A DNA stretch of 10,811 bases from Azohydromonas lata NBRC 102462 (GCA_945878385.1 CAMCTE010000085.1:1-10811); one strand, 5' to 3'; counted from the first letter of the stretch, positions 1-9,243 are shown. Notes: a model not told the origin generated them from the letters alone. Numbers and translations are program-made.

Positions 1-1
1 C

Positions 2-1039
2 ACGACCGGCGTGCTGGTGGCCGCATCGATCTTGTCCTCGCGCATGCTCACACCCATGGGGCCGCTGGCCAATGTGTTGTCTCGCTGGCAGCACGCCAAG
101 GTGGCGATCAAGGGGCTCAACGAACTGCTGCAGCGCCCGGTGGACCACCCCAAGGGGCAGGTGATGGCGCGATTGACCAGCGTCACCGGTCGCTATGAAC
201 TGCGCAACGCCCGCTTCAGCTATGACCCCCGTCAGGCTGCGCCTACGGTGGACATACCGGGCATGAACATCGCCGCAGGCGGCAAACTGGCGGTGCTGGG
301 CCGCAACGGTGCAGGCAAGTCCACGCTTTTGTACATGCTCTCGGGCCTGTTGCAGCCGCAGTCGGGCGATGTGTTGCTGGACCAGATGAAGCTCTCGGGA
401 ATCGACCCGGCCGATGTACGCCGCGAAGTGGTGCTGCTGAGCCAGAACGCGTCGCTGTTCTTCGGCAGCATTCGCGACAACCTCACCTTGGGCATGCCCG
501 ATGCCGATGATGCGGCCATCGCGCGTACCCTGGAACTCAGTGGTGCCCTGGGCTTCGTGAACGCTTTGCCGGCGGGTCTGAGCCACATCATCAAGGAAGG
601 TGGGCACGGCTTGTCCGGTGGTCAGCGTCAAGCCTTGTTGTTGGCGCGAACCGTGCTGCGCAATCCGCAGGTGGTGATCCTGGACGAGCCCACCGCCTGG
701 ATGGACGAAGTGACCGAGCGCCTGGTCATTCAAAACCTTTCGCGCTGGTTGGGTTCGCGCACGCTGATTGTGGCCACGCACCGCTTGCCGGTGCTGTCGC
801 TGGTGGAGCATGTCTTGGTGTTGGAAGGGGGCAAGCCGGTGCTGCTGGATACGCGCGACAAGGTGATCCAGTCGATGCGGGGTGGCAAGCTGAACCCTGC
901 CTCAGCGGCCGCCCCGGCGGCCGCACAGACTGCCGCACAAGCTGAGGCTGCCGAGCCCGCCGGCGGTGCGGCCAGCGGTTTGAGCAGTGCCCCGGCAAGC
1001 GCTTCACCCCATGCAGGCAAGGGGGCTCAGGATGTCTGA
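2..1039 (+). CDS. Type I secretion ABC transporter, ATPase part (LapB/HlyB type), 5' end missing
   Basis: This is the C-terminal part of an inner-membrane ABC exporter that powers one-step secretion of a protein, usually an RTX adhesin, toxin or protease, through a type I system. The reading frame is open from base 2, so the gene begins upstream, and the peptidase-like and most of the membrane domain lie outside. The visible part starts at the end of the membrane domain (a TPMGPLANVLSRWQ-type stretch, typical of LapB/LssB transporters). The nucleotide-binding domain follows: Walker A GRNGAGKST (299-325), signature LSGGQRQ (611-631), Walker B VVILDEP (671-691) and the H-loop histidine of ATHR (779-781). 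The ATPase therefore looks intact. After the domain comes an unusual tail of about 48 residues, rich in Ala, Pro, Ser and Gly. The stop overlaps the start of the HlyD gene by 8 bp, so the two are surely one operon. The LapB assignment over other type I exporters is inference. Confidence 0.93.
   Translation, partial: TTGVLVAASILSSRMLTPMGPLANVLSRWQHAKVAIKGLNELLQRPVDHPKGQVMARLTSVTGRYELRNARFSYDPRQAAPTVDIPGMNIAAGGKLAVLGRNGAGKSTLLYMLSGLLQPQSGDVLLDQMKLSGIDPADVRREVVLLSQNASLFFGSIRDNLTLGMPDADDAAIARTLELSGALGFVNALPAGLSHIIKEGGHGLSGGQRQALLLARTVLRNPQVVILDEPTAWMDEVTERLVIQNLSRWLGSRTLIVATHRLPVLSLVEHVLVLEGGKPVLLDTRDKVIQSMRGGKLNPASAAAPAAAQTAAQAEAAEPAGGAASGLSSAPASASPHAGKGAQDV
1019..1025 (+). promoter_or_regulatory. 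Shine-Dalgarno site of the HlyD-family gene
   Basis: The purine run AAGGGGG lies 6 bases before the ATG at 1032. It decides the start against two longer in-frame options, GTG at 987 and ATG at 1011. It lies within the last codons of the ABC gene, which favours coupled translation. Confidence 0.7.
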
Positions 1040-2207
1040 TCGCCAGTCTTCATCCCTGGCGCGGGATTGGGTTTCGAGCCACCCTTCTTCTGCGGTGGCC
1101 TGGCTCACCCTGTTGGCCCTGTTGGTGTTCATCCTGTGGGCGCGCGCCTTCGAAATTGATGAGGTGGCACGCGGCGCGGGCAAGGTGATTCCGGCCTCAC
1201 GCGAGCAGGTGGTGCAGTCCTTGGAGGGGGGCATCCTCACGAGCATCAAGGTGCGAGAAGGGCAGGTGGTGCAGCGCGGGCAGGTGGTGGCGCAGTTGGA
1301 CCCCACGCGCATCGAAAGCGGCGTGCAGGAGACGCGTGCGCGCCTGCTTTCAAGCATGGCGGCATCGGCGCGGCTGGCCGCGGAGGTCAATGGCACGCCG
1401 CTGGCGTTTCCGGCCCAGGTGCAGCGCGACCGCGCCCTGGTGGCGGCGGAGACCGCGCTGTACCGTTCGCGCCGCGACAGCCTGGAGAAGACGCTGTCGG
1501 GCATCCGAGAGTCCTTGGGGCTGGTCAAGCGCGAATTGCAGATGACCGAATCGCTGCGGGCGCAGGGTGCGGCCAGCGATGTGGAGGTCTTGCGCCTGCG
1601 GCGCCAGGAAGCCGAACTGCTGGCCAAGGCCGATGAGGCGCAGGCGCAATACCAGGTTCGCGCCCGTGAAGAACTGGCCAAGGTCAATGCCGAGGTGGAT
1701 GTGCAGCAATCGGTGCAGCGCGGCCGTTCGGACGCATTGGGCCGTCTCACGGTCACTTCGCCGGTGCGAGGCGTGGTCAAGGACATCGAAAACAACACGG
1801 TGGGCGGTGTGATTCCGCCCAACGGCAAACTGATGACCATCGTGCCGGTGGATGACAGCCTGTTGGTGGATGTACGCATTTCGCCGCGCGATGTGGCCTT
1901 CATCACGCCGGGGCAGGCCGCCACGGTGAAGGTGACGGCCTACGATGCGGCCATCTACGGCAGCCTCAAAGGGCAGGTGGCATCCATTTCACCGGACACC
2001 ATCCGCGACGATGTGCGGCGCGATGAGTACTACTACCGGGCCCTGGTGCGCACCGAGGTCAGCAGCCTGAAGGGCCGCGATGGTGCCGAGTTGCCCATCT
2101 TCCCGGGCATGGTGGCCGAGGTGGAAGTGCACACGGGCAGCAAGTCGATCTGGACTTACCTGGTCAAGCCCTTCAACAAGGTGGGCCAAGCAATGGGTGA
2201 GCGTTGA
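1032..2207 (+). CDS. HlyD-family type I secretion periplasmic adaptor (membrane fusion protein)
   Basis: A 391-residue adaptor that would link the inner-membrane ABC transporter to a TolC-like outer-membrane channel across the periplasm. A short cytoplasmic N-terminus is followed by one membrane segment (about residues 21-37). Next come a lipoyl-like half domain (about 58-90, with LEGGILTSIKVREGQVV), a long charged helical region likely to form coiled-coil hairpins (about 95-235), and the second lipoyl half (TVTSPVRGVVKDIENNTVGG, about 240-259). The C-terminal beta domain ends in the HlyD signature region FPGMVAEVEVHTGSKSIWTY (357-376). Length and order match complete type I adaptors of the HlyD/LapC/PrtE kind. 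The ATG at 1032 is chosen for its strong Shine-Dalgarno; it overlaps the ABC gene by 8 bp. No outer-membrane partner or secreted substrate follows; the next gene is on the other strand. LapC identity is likely but not proven. Confidence 0.93.
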   Translation: MSDRQSSSLARDWVSSHPSSAVAWLTLLALLVFILWARAFEIDEVARGAGKVIPASREQVVQSLEGGILTSIKVREGQVVQRGQVVAQLDPTRIESGVQETRARLLSSMAASARLAAEVNGTPLAFPAQVQRDRALVAAETALYRSRRDSLEKTLSGIRESLGLVKRELQMTESLRAQGAASDVEVLRLRRQEAELLAKADEAQAQYQVRAREELAKVNAEVDVQQSVQRGRSDALGRLTVTSPVRGVVKDIENNTVGGVIPPNGKLMTIVPVDDSLLVDVRISPRDVAFITPGQAATVKVTAYDAAIYGSLKGQVASISPDTIRDDVRRDEYYYRALVRTEVSSLKGRDGAELPIFPGMVAEVEVHTGSKSIWTYLVKPFNKVGQAMGER

Positions 2208-2222
2208 TGGTCAAGCCGTGCG

Positions 2223-2242
2223 GCCGCGCTGCTCAGCGCGGC
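2223..2242. terminator. Perfect GC hairpin between convergent genes, possible bidirectional terminator
   Basis: A 9-bp perfect inverted repeat (GCCGCGCTG and CAGCGCGGC) with a 2-base centre sits between the HlyD stop (2205-2207) and the dciA-like gene, and contains that gene's stop codon (2233-2235). The position suits a terminator shared by both convergent transcripts. No T-run follows on either strand, so it is not a canonical intrinsic terminator; it might instead act as a 3'-end stabilising hairpin or aid Rho-dependent ending. Confidence 0.4.
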
Positions 2243-2550
2243 AACAGCGCATTCAGTCGGATGCGCGGAACGGCCAGGCCCTGTTGCTCAAGAGCCTGTT
2301 CCATCAGGGGTTGAAGCTGCCTCAGCTTGGTGAGCGCAGCGGCCTGGCGGGTCAGCAGTGTCCAACCTTGGTCGTCCCAGGGGCCGGCCATCAGGTGTGG
2401 GCGCAGCGCGGCTGGCAGCACCGGCAGCACCGCACGCAGGCAGGCTTCAGACCGGGCCAGGCGCTGCGCGAGGCTGGCCAGGGACTGGTCTTCGCGCAGT
2501 GTGGCGCCCACCGAGCGGGGCAGGGGCACCGAATCAGCGAACCTGCCCAT
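2233..2550 (-). CDS. Small DUF721/DciA-like protein
   Basis: A 105-residue protein beginning MGRFADSVPLPRSV. The family DUF721 includes DciA, the ancestral loader of the replicative helicase DnaB. Visible support is modest: a helical N-terminal half (about residues 20-50, SLASLAQRLARSEACLRAVL), a GPWDDQGWTLLTRQ strand-like part, then a basic helix KLRQLQPLMEQALEQQG and the ending VPRIRLNALLPR. This layout fits short Burkholderiales DUF721 proteins. Context supports it: in Pseudomonas, dciA lies beside lpxC and close to secA-argJ. The start at 2550 is chosen because GGTGG (2558-2562) lies 7 bases upstream; an ATG at 2556 would add two residues. It overlaps the end of ychJ by 17 bp in another frame, so translation may be coupled. 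A charged C-terminal tail, common in longer DciA proteins, is absent. Helicase loading is inferred from family and context only. Confidence 0.68.
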   Translation of the reverse strand: MGRFADSVPLPRSVGATLREDQSLASLAQRLARSEACLRAVLPVLPAALRPHLMAGPWDDQGWTLLTRQAAALTKLRQLQPLMEQALEQQGLAVPRIRLNALLPR

Positions 2551-2926
2551 CGACATACCACCAATGGCCGGCTTCGAGAACGAAATGGCTGGTCTCGTGC
2601 AGGCGGTGCGCCTTGCCGCCCAGTTTGCTGCGTGCCACGAATTCAACCGTGGCCTCGTGCGGGCCTGTGGCTTGGAAGCGGCGCACCTCCAGGCCCAACC
2701 ACTTGAGGCCCGGCGGCATGGCGTCCAGCGTGGCCGGCCGCGTACTGGCGTGCCAAGTGGCCAGCAGATAGTTCGACAAGCCCAGGGCATAGGCGCTGTA
2801 GCGCGAGCGCATCAACGCCAGCGCATCCGGCGCATGCAAGTGCTGCGCGCCCGCGTGCCAGCGGCCGCAGCAGTCGGCCAGCGCATGACCGGTTCCGCAG
2901 GGGCAGGGCGGTGAGAGCAGGCTCAT
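2534..2926 (-). CDS. ychJ: YchJ family protein (UPF0225) with N-terminal SEC-C zinc motif
   Basis: A 130-residue protein of the YchJ/UPF0225 family, whose biochemical role is not established. It opens with a SEC-C type metal motif, CPCGTG followed by CC (Cys8, Cys10, Cys19, Cys20), expected to bind zinc. The NTF2-like YchJ core follows: LMRSRYSAYALGLSNYLLAT, a TWHAST-like part, LGLEVRRF, VEFVARSK and HFVLEAGHWWYVDG near the end. E. coli YchJ, as I remember it, carries a second SEC-C motif at its C-terminus; this protein stops before it, as many short family members do. The ATG at 2926 puts the SEC-C motif directly at the N-terminus as in the family; an in-frame extension to 3001 would cross the secA promoter region and is not credible. 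No clear Shine-Dalgarno is seen. It is divergent from secA and overlaps the dciA-like gene downstream. Confidence 0.88.
   Translation of the reverse strand: MSLLSPPCPCGTGHALADCCGRWHAGAQHLHAPDALALMRSRYSAYALGLSNYLLATWHASTRPATLDAMPPGLKWLGLEVRRFQATGPHEATVEFVARSKLGGKAHRLHETSHFVLEAGHWWYVDGQVR
2558..2562 (-). promoter_or_regulatory. Weak ribosome binding site deciding the dciA-like start
   Basis: On the minus strand GGTGG lies 7 bases before the ATG at 2550, but only 1 base before the alternative ATG at 2556. This favours 2550. The site is inside the last codons of ychJ (its two Trp codons), so the call is tentative. Confidence 0.4.
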
Positions 2927-3007
2927 GCCAATGAGTGTAGGCCCGGGATAAACTTGAGGGTTGACCTTTTTGACGGCGCGGGCGTTCAAGCCCGAGCCCA
3001 CATGCGC
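2927..3007. promoter_or_regulatory. Divergent promoter region between ychJ and secA
   Basis: These 81 bp separate two divergent starts and must hold signals for both genes unless transcription comes from further away. For secA, a weak pair can be drawn: ATGCCA (2925-2930) and TAAACT (2949-2954), 18 bp apart, each matching four of six consensus bases. Three TTGA tetramers stand at 2954, 2961 and 2970, two of them as TTGACC and TTGACG, but none has a good -10 at the right distance. No convincing minus-strand promoter was found. There is no room for a SecM-like arrest peptide gene. Confidence 0.35.
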
Positions 3008-5758
<2,751 letters not shown>

Positions 5759-5761
<3 letters not shown>

Positions 5762-5765
5762 GGAA
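5759..5765 (+). promoter_or_regulatory. Shine-Dalgarno of argJ overlapping the secA stop
   Basis: TGAGGAA contains the secA stop codon (5759-5761) and a good GAGGA ribosome site 6-7 bases before the argJ ATG. Ribosomes finishing secA would cover it, so the two genes are probably cotranscribed and translationally linked. Confidence 0.65.
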
Positions 5766-5771
5766 CCCACG

Positions 5772-7016
5772 ATGCCCGTCAATCTCTCCGCCCCTCACCC
5801 CGAAAGCCTGAAGCCCGTGGCCGGCGTGCAGATCGGCGTGGCCATGGCCGGTATCCGCAAGGCCAACCGGCGCGACCTCACCGTGATCACGGTGGATGAA
5901 GGCTCTTGCGTGGGCGGCGTGTTCACCCTGAACCGCTTCTGCGCCGCGCCGGTGCAGTTGAGCCGCGAGCACCTGTTGGCCAATGCGCCCGGCGGGCAGG
6001 GCATTCGAGCCTTGGTGATCAACACCGGCAACGCCAATGCCGGCACGGGCGAAGACGGCCTGATTCGCGCACGGCAAACCTGCATCGCGCTGGCCCGTCA
6101 TCTGAACCTGGCGCCTGAGCAGATCCTGCCGTTTTCCACCGGTGTGATCATGGAAACCTTGCCGGTGGACCGTATTGAGGCGGGCCTGCCCGCGGCGCTG
6201 GCCGATCTCAAGGCCGACAACTGGTTTGCGGCGGCGCAGGGCATCATGACCACCGACACGCTGCCCAAGGCCGCTTCGCGCCAGGTGCAGATTCAGGGCA
6301 AGACGGTGACCATCACCGGCGTCAGCAAGGGCGCGGGCATGATCAAGCCCAACATGGCCACCATGCTGGGCTTTGTGGCCACGGACGCGGTGGTCTCGCC
6401 CCGCGTGATGGACGAGCTGGTGCGCGAAGCGGCCGACCGCAGCTTCAACCGCATCACCATCGACGGCGACACCTCCACCAACGATTCCTTCATCGTGATC
6501 GCCACGAACAAGGCTGGCCACGCGCCCATCGAGCAACTCGATTCGCCTGAGGGCGTGGCCCTGCGCGAGGCCCTGTTTGGGGTGGCGCAGGAGTTGGCGC
6601 AGGCCATCGTGCGCGACGGCGAGGGCGCGACCAAATTCATCACCGTGCGGGTGGAGGGTGGCAAGACCAAGGAAGAGTGCCGACAGGTGGCCTACGCCAT
6701 CGCCCATTCGCCGCTGGTGAAGACCGCCTTCTTCGCCAGTGACCCGAACCTGGGCCGCATCCTGGCGGCGGTGGGCTATGCGGGCATCGCCGACCTGGAC
6801 CAGACCAAGATCGACCTCTACCTGGATGATGTGCATGTGGCCCGTGAGGGCGGCCGGCATCCGGAATATCAGGAGGCCGACGGCCAGCGCGTGATGAAGC
6901 AAAGCGAGATCACGGTGAAGGTGCTGCTCAACCGCGGCGGCATTGCGCGGGCCACGGTGTGGACCTGCGACCTTTCCCATGACTATGTGAGCATCAACGC
7001 GGATTACCGGAGTTGA
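5772..7016 (+). CDS. argJ: Bifunctional ornithine acetyltransferase / N-acetylglutamate synthase
   Basis: ArgJ moves the acetyl group from N-acetylornithine to glutamate, closing the cyclic arginine pathway; bifunctional forms also make N-acetylglutamate from acetyl-CoA. The 414 residues match the usual length. The hallmark self-cleavage site is present: KGAGMIKPNMATML, where family knowledge places cleavage between Ala196 and Thr197, leaving Thr197 as the N-terminal nucleophile of the beta chain. Other family stretches are VFTLNRFCAAPV, the oxyanion-hole region FSTGVIMETLP (121-131), FNRITIDGDTSTND, the SDPNLGRILAAVGYAG-type block and the ending VSINADYRS. The ATG at 5772 has a good Shine-Dalgarno that overlaps the secA stop. 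The stop overlaps the next gene by one base. Whether it is bifunctional or only an acetyltransferase cannot be settled by eye. A secA-argJ order is also found in Pseudomonas. Confidence 0.97.
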   Translation: MPVNLSAPHPESLKPVAGVQIGVAMAGIRKANRRDLTVITVDEGSCVGGVFTLNRFCAAPVQLSREHLLANAPGGQGIRALVINTGNANAGTGEDGLIRARQTCIALARHLNLAPEQILPFSTGVIMETLPVDRIEAGLPAALADLKADNWFAAAQGIMTTDTLPKAASRQVQIQGKTVTITGVSKGAGMIKPNMATMLGFVATDAVVSPRVMDELVREAADRSFNRITIDGDTSTNDSFIVIATNKAGHAPIEQLDSPEGVALREALFGVAQELAQAIVRDGEGATKFITVRVEGGKTKEECRQVAYAIAHSPLVKTAFFASDPNLGRILAAVGYAGIADLDQTKIDLYLDDVHVAREGGRHPEYQEADGQRVMKQSEITVKVLLNRGGIARATVWTCDLSHDYVSINADYRS

Positions 7017-8347
7017 TGCAGCGAGAGCGTGTCCTGCTGGCCTGGGCCCGCCTGATGGGTTGGGCCACCTTGGCCGAAGGCGACCTGCTGCGCGACGCCG
7101 CCTACCGGCGGTTGTGGACTTCCATCCTCACCAGCGCCTTCGGCGCGCAAATCACCATGCTGGCGCTGCCGCTGACGGCGGCGGTGTTGTTGAACGCCAG
7201 CCCCACGCAGATGGGCCTGCTGACCGCCATGGAGATTGCGCCCTTCGTGCTGTTCTCATTGCCTGGCGGCGTGTGGCTGGACCGGGTACGCAAGCTGCCG
7301 GTGTATGTGGTGGGCGAGTCGATGATCGGGGTGATCCTGGCCACGGTGCCCCTGGCCTGGTGGATGGGGTGGTTGGCCATGCCCTGGATGTACATGGTGG
7401 GCTTTGTGATCGGCACCATCCACACCATCGCCGGCAGCGCCGCGCAGATCGTGCTGACGCAGGTGGTGCCGCGCGAGCGCTTGGTGGAGGCACACGCGAA
7501 GAATGCGATGGCCAACTCCGGCGCCGAAGTGGCCGGGCCGGGCCTGGCCGGTGCGCTGATCAAGCTGATGGGCGCGCCTGCGGCCTTGTTGGTGGATGCG
7601 GCGCTGCTCTTGGCCTCGGCCCTGATCCTTCGTGGTGTCGATGTGAAGGAGGATCCGCCCAAGGTGCCCGAGGGCTCGGCGGCCCAAGCCTTCTGGAACG
7701 ACCTGATGGAGGGCCTGCGCTTCGTGGCAGGCCACCCGCTGCTGGTGACCCTGGCGGTGACGGTGGGCCTGTGGCAGATGGCGCACTATGCGGCGGTGGT
7801 GGTGCAGATCCTGTTCGCCACGCGGGTGTTGGGCATGGGCGAGCAGTCGATCGGCTTGTCCTACATCGCCCTTGGCGTGGGTACGGTGGTGGCCAGCGCG
7901 TTGGGGCGGCGCATCAGCGCGCGCATCGGGCCTGGGCCGTGCATGCTGCTGGGCTTTGCCATCACGGGTGCGGGCTGGCTGATGCTGGCGGTGGCGCCCG
8001 AGGGCGACCTGGGCGTGGCCCTGTTTGCGGCGATGCTGATGAGCTTCAGCGCGGGGGCCATCTTCATCTTCATCAACTTTTTGGCCCTGCGCCAGGCCGT
8101 GACGCCGGCGCCTCTGCTGGGCCGCATGACCAGCACGATGCGGTGGTTGACCTTGTTGGCTGCAGGGCCTGGGGCTTTGTTGGGCGGGTGGCTGGGCGAA
8201 CACCTGAGCCTGAGATGGGCCTTGGCGTTCGCCGGCGGCACCTCCTTGCTGTTGGCTCTGGCGGCCTGGCGGGTGCCGCGCCTGCGACAGCTCAAAACCT
8301 TGCCGGCTCCAGAACCCGCACCCCTTGAGGGTCCACGCGGGGATTGA
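7016..8347 (+). CDS. MFS transporter (MFS_3 / EntS-like family)
   Basis: A 443-residue inner-membrane carrier of the major facilitator superfamily. It has a short cytoplasmic N-terminus with RDAAYRRLWTSILTSAFGAQ, then about twelve hydrophobic segments split by a central loop (about residues 205-230, VDVKEDPPKVPEGSA and nearby). The motif between the second and third segments, GGVWLDRVRK, fits the MFS loop motif G-x-x-x-D-R. The N-terminal region and a later VVPRERLVEAHAKNAM stretch recall the MFS_3 family of drug and siderophore exporters such as EntS; the substrate cannot be told. The ATG at 7016 shares its A with the argJ stop (TGATG), and GGAG at 7009-7012 is only 3 bases upstream, rather close. 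Coupling to argJ is likely, but a link to arginine is not shown. Its last 56 bp overlap the convergent phosphodiesterase gene, encoding only the hydrophilic, Pro-rich tail. Confidence 0.9.
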   Translation: MQRERVLLAWARLMGWATLAEGDLLRDAAYRRLWTSILTSAFGAQITMLALPLTAAVLLNASPTQMGLLTAMEIAPFVLFSLPGGVWLDRVRKLPVYVVGESMIGVILATVPLAWWMGWLAMPWMYMVGFVIGTIHTIAGSAAQIVLTQVVPRERLVEAHAKNAMANSGAEVAGPGLAGALIKLMGAPAALLVDAALLLASALILRGVDVKEDPPKVPEGSAAQAFWNDLMEGLRFVAGHPLLVTLAVTVGLWQMAHYAAVVVQILFATRVLGMGEQSIGLSYIALGVGTVVASALGRRISARIGPGPCMLLGFAITGAGWLMLAVAPEGDLGVALFAAMLMSFSAGAIFIFINFLALRQAVTPAPLLGRMTSTMRWLTLLAAGPGALLGGWLGEHLSLRWALAFAGGTSLLLALAAWRVPRLRQLKTLPAPEPAPLEGPRGD

Positions 8348-9116
8348 CGCTGGGGTCGAACAGATGCACCGCATCGGTGATGAGGCCATCGACCCCGAGC
8401 CGCGCGAAGTGGCGGGCTTCTGCAAGATCGTTGACGGTGTAGATCCACACCTTTATCCCGTGGGCCTTGAGGCCGTCGATGAGCGCGGCGTCGGCGATTT
8501 CATGCTGGATCACGCAGGCCACACAGCCCAGGTCGCGGGCTTCGTCCATCCAATGCGGGCGCAGTTGGTTGATGAGCAGGGCCCGCGGCAAGGCCGGCGC
8601 GGTGCGCTGCGCCGCGCGCAGGCTCCCAACCTGAAAAGACGACAACAGCGGCGCAGCCGGCACCGGTTCACCCAGGCTGCGCGCCCGGTCGCCGCTTTCC
8701 TGCCAGCGTTGAAGGGTCAACGCGGCCACTGCATCCCCGGTGGCGCTGTCCTCGCCCGGGGTGGGCTTGATCTCGATGTTCAGCGCCGCATGGTGGGCGA
8801 AGACGAAATTCAGCGCCTGGGCCAGGCTGGGAATGGGCTCGAAGGCGTGTTCCGAATGGTGCCAGGCGCCCGCATCCAGGTTCTGCAGTTCGGCCCAGGG
8901 GCGGTCACCCGCGCGGCCGGTTTCGGTGGTGGTGCGGTCCAGCGTGGTGTCGTGCATGAGAAAGGGCACGCCATCTGCGCTGATCTTGGCGTCCACCTCA
9001 AAGGCCCGCCAGCCCAGTGCCTGGCCGTGCCGAAGGGCGGCCAGGGTGTTTTCAGGGGCCTGACGGCCTGCCCCGCGGTGGGCGATCCAGAAGGGGTAGG
9101 GCCAGTTGGAATGCAT
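8292..9116 (-). CDS. ugpQ: Glycerophosphodiester phosphodiesterase, cytosolic UgpQ type
   Basis: This enzyme hydrolyses glycerophosphodiesters from phospholipid breakdown to glycerol-3-phosphate and an alcohol. It has 274 residues, with no signal peptide, so it should act in the cytosol like E. coli UgpQ. The catalytic set is visible: IAHRG with His13-Arg14, PENT with Glu22, FEVDAK with Glu40 and Asp42 (metal ligands), LMHDTTLDRTT with His55, NIEIKP with Glu115 and Lys117, then KVWIYTVND and LGVDGLITD near the C-terminus. ATG at 9116 is chosen because GGGAG lies 7 bases upstream and places the strand WIAHRG close to the N-terminus as in the family; a frame extension to 9245 adds 43 residues without family character. 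It is divergent from the FAD oxidoreductase and its 3' end overlaps the MFS gene by 56 bp. No ugp transport genes are nearby. Confidence 0.94.
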   Translation of the reverse strand: MHSNWPYPFWIAHRGAGRQAPENTLAALRHGQALGWRAFEVDAKISADGVPFLMHDTTLDRTTTETGRAGDRPWAELQNLDAGAWHHSEHAFEPIPSLAQALNFVFAHHAALNIEIKPTPGEDSATGDAVAALTLQRWQESGDRARSLGEPVPAAPLLSSFQVGSLRAAQRTAPALPRALLINQLRPHWMDEARDLGCVACVIQHEIADAALIDGLKAHGIKVWIYTVNDLAEARHFARLGVDGLITDAVHLFDPSVNPRVDPQGVRVLEPARF

Positions 9117-9243
9117 GCGGATACTCCCGTGGGCCCATTCCGGCTGAAACCCTGGCGTCAGTCTGGAAGGAGCCTCTCGGTTAGCATAGTGGCCCAGTAT
9201 CAGGAAGCGGGCATTCGTCAACCCGCCGATGCTGCGGTTTTTC
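9117..9243. promoter_or_regulatory. Divergent intergenic region, phosphodiesterase and FAD oxidoreductase
   Basis: This 127-bp gap is the longest in the window and should carry both promoters. It is less GC-rich than its flanks in the middle (around 9180-9200). Weak -10-like words are CATAGT on the plus strand (9185-9190) and TATGCT on the minus strand over nearly the same bases, but neither has a good -35. A minus-strand TTGACG (complement of 9217-9222) has no good -10 partner. No operator-like palindrome or riboswitch was recognised. The oxidoreductase start has only a weak purine stretch upstream. Confidence 0.35.
9124..9128 (-). promoter_or_regulatory. Shine-Dalgarno of the phosphodiesterase gene
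   Basis: GGGAG on the minus strand, 7 bases before the ATG at 9116. It settles the start against the longer in-frame ATG at 9245. Confidence 0.7.

Noticed and set aside
2080..2914. Plus-strand open frames across the ychJ/dciA-like region
   Set aside because: YchJ motifs are clear on the minus strand, and the plus frames give Arg- and Gly-rich products without domains.
2954..3007. A TTG start for secA at 2954
   Set aside because: It would add 18 residues with no SecA character; the known N-terminus fits ATG at 3008.
7060..8328. A second plus-strand open frame of about 420 codons inside the MFS gene
   Set aside because: The other frame shows a coherent twelve-segment membrane protein; this one is Gly-, Ala- and Arg-rich without hydrophobic segments.
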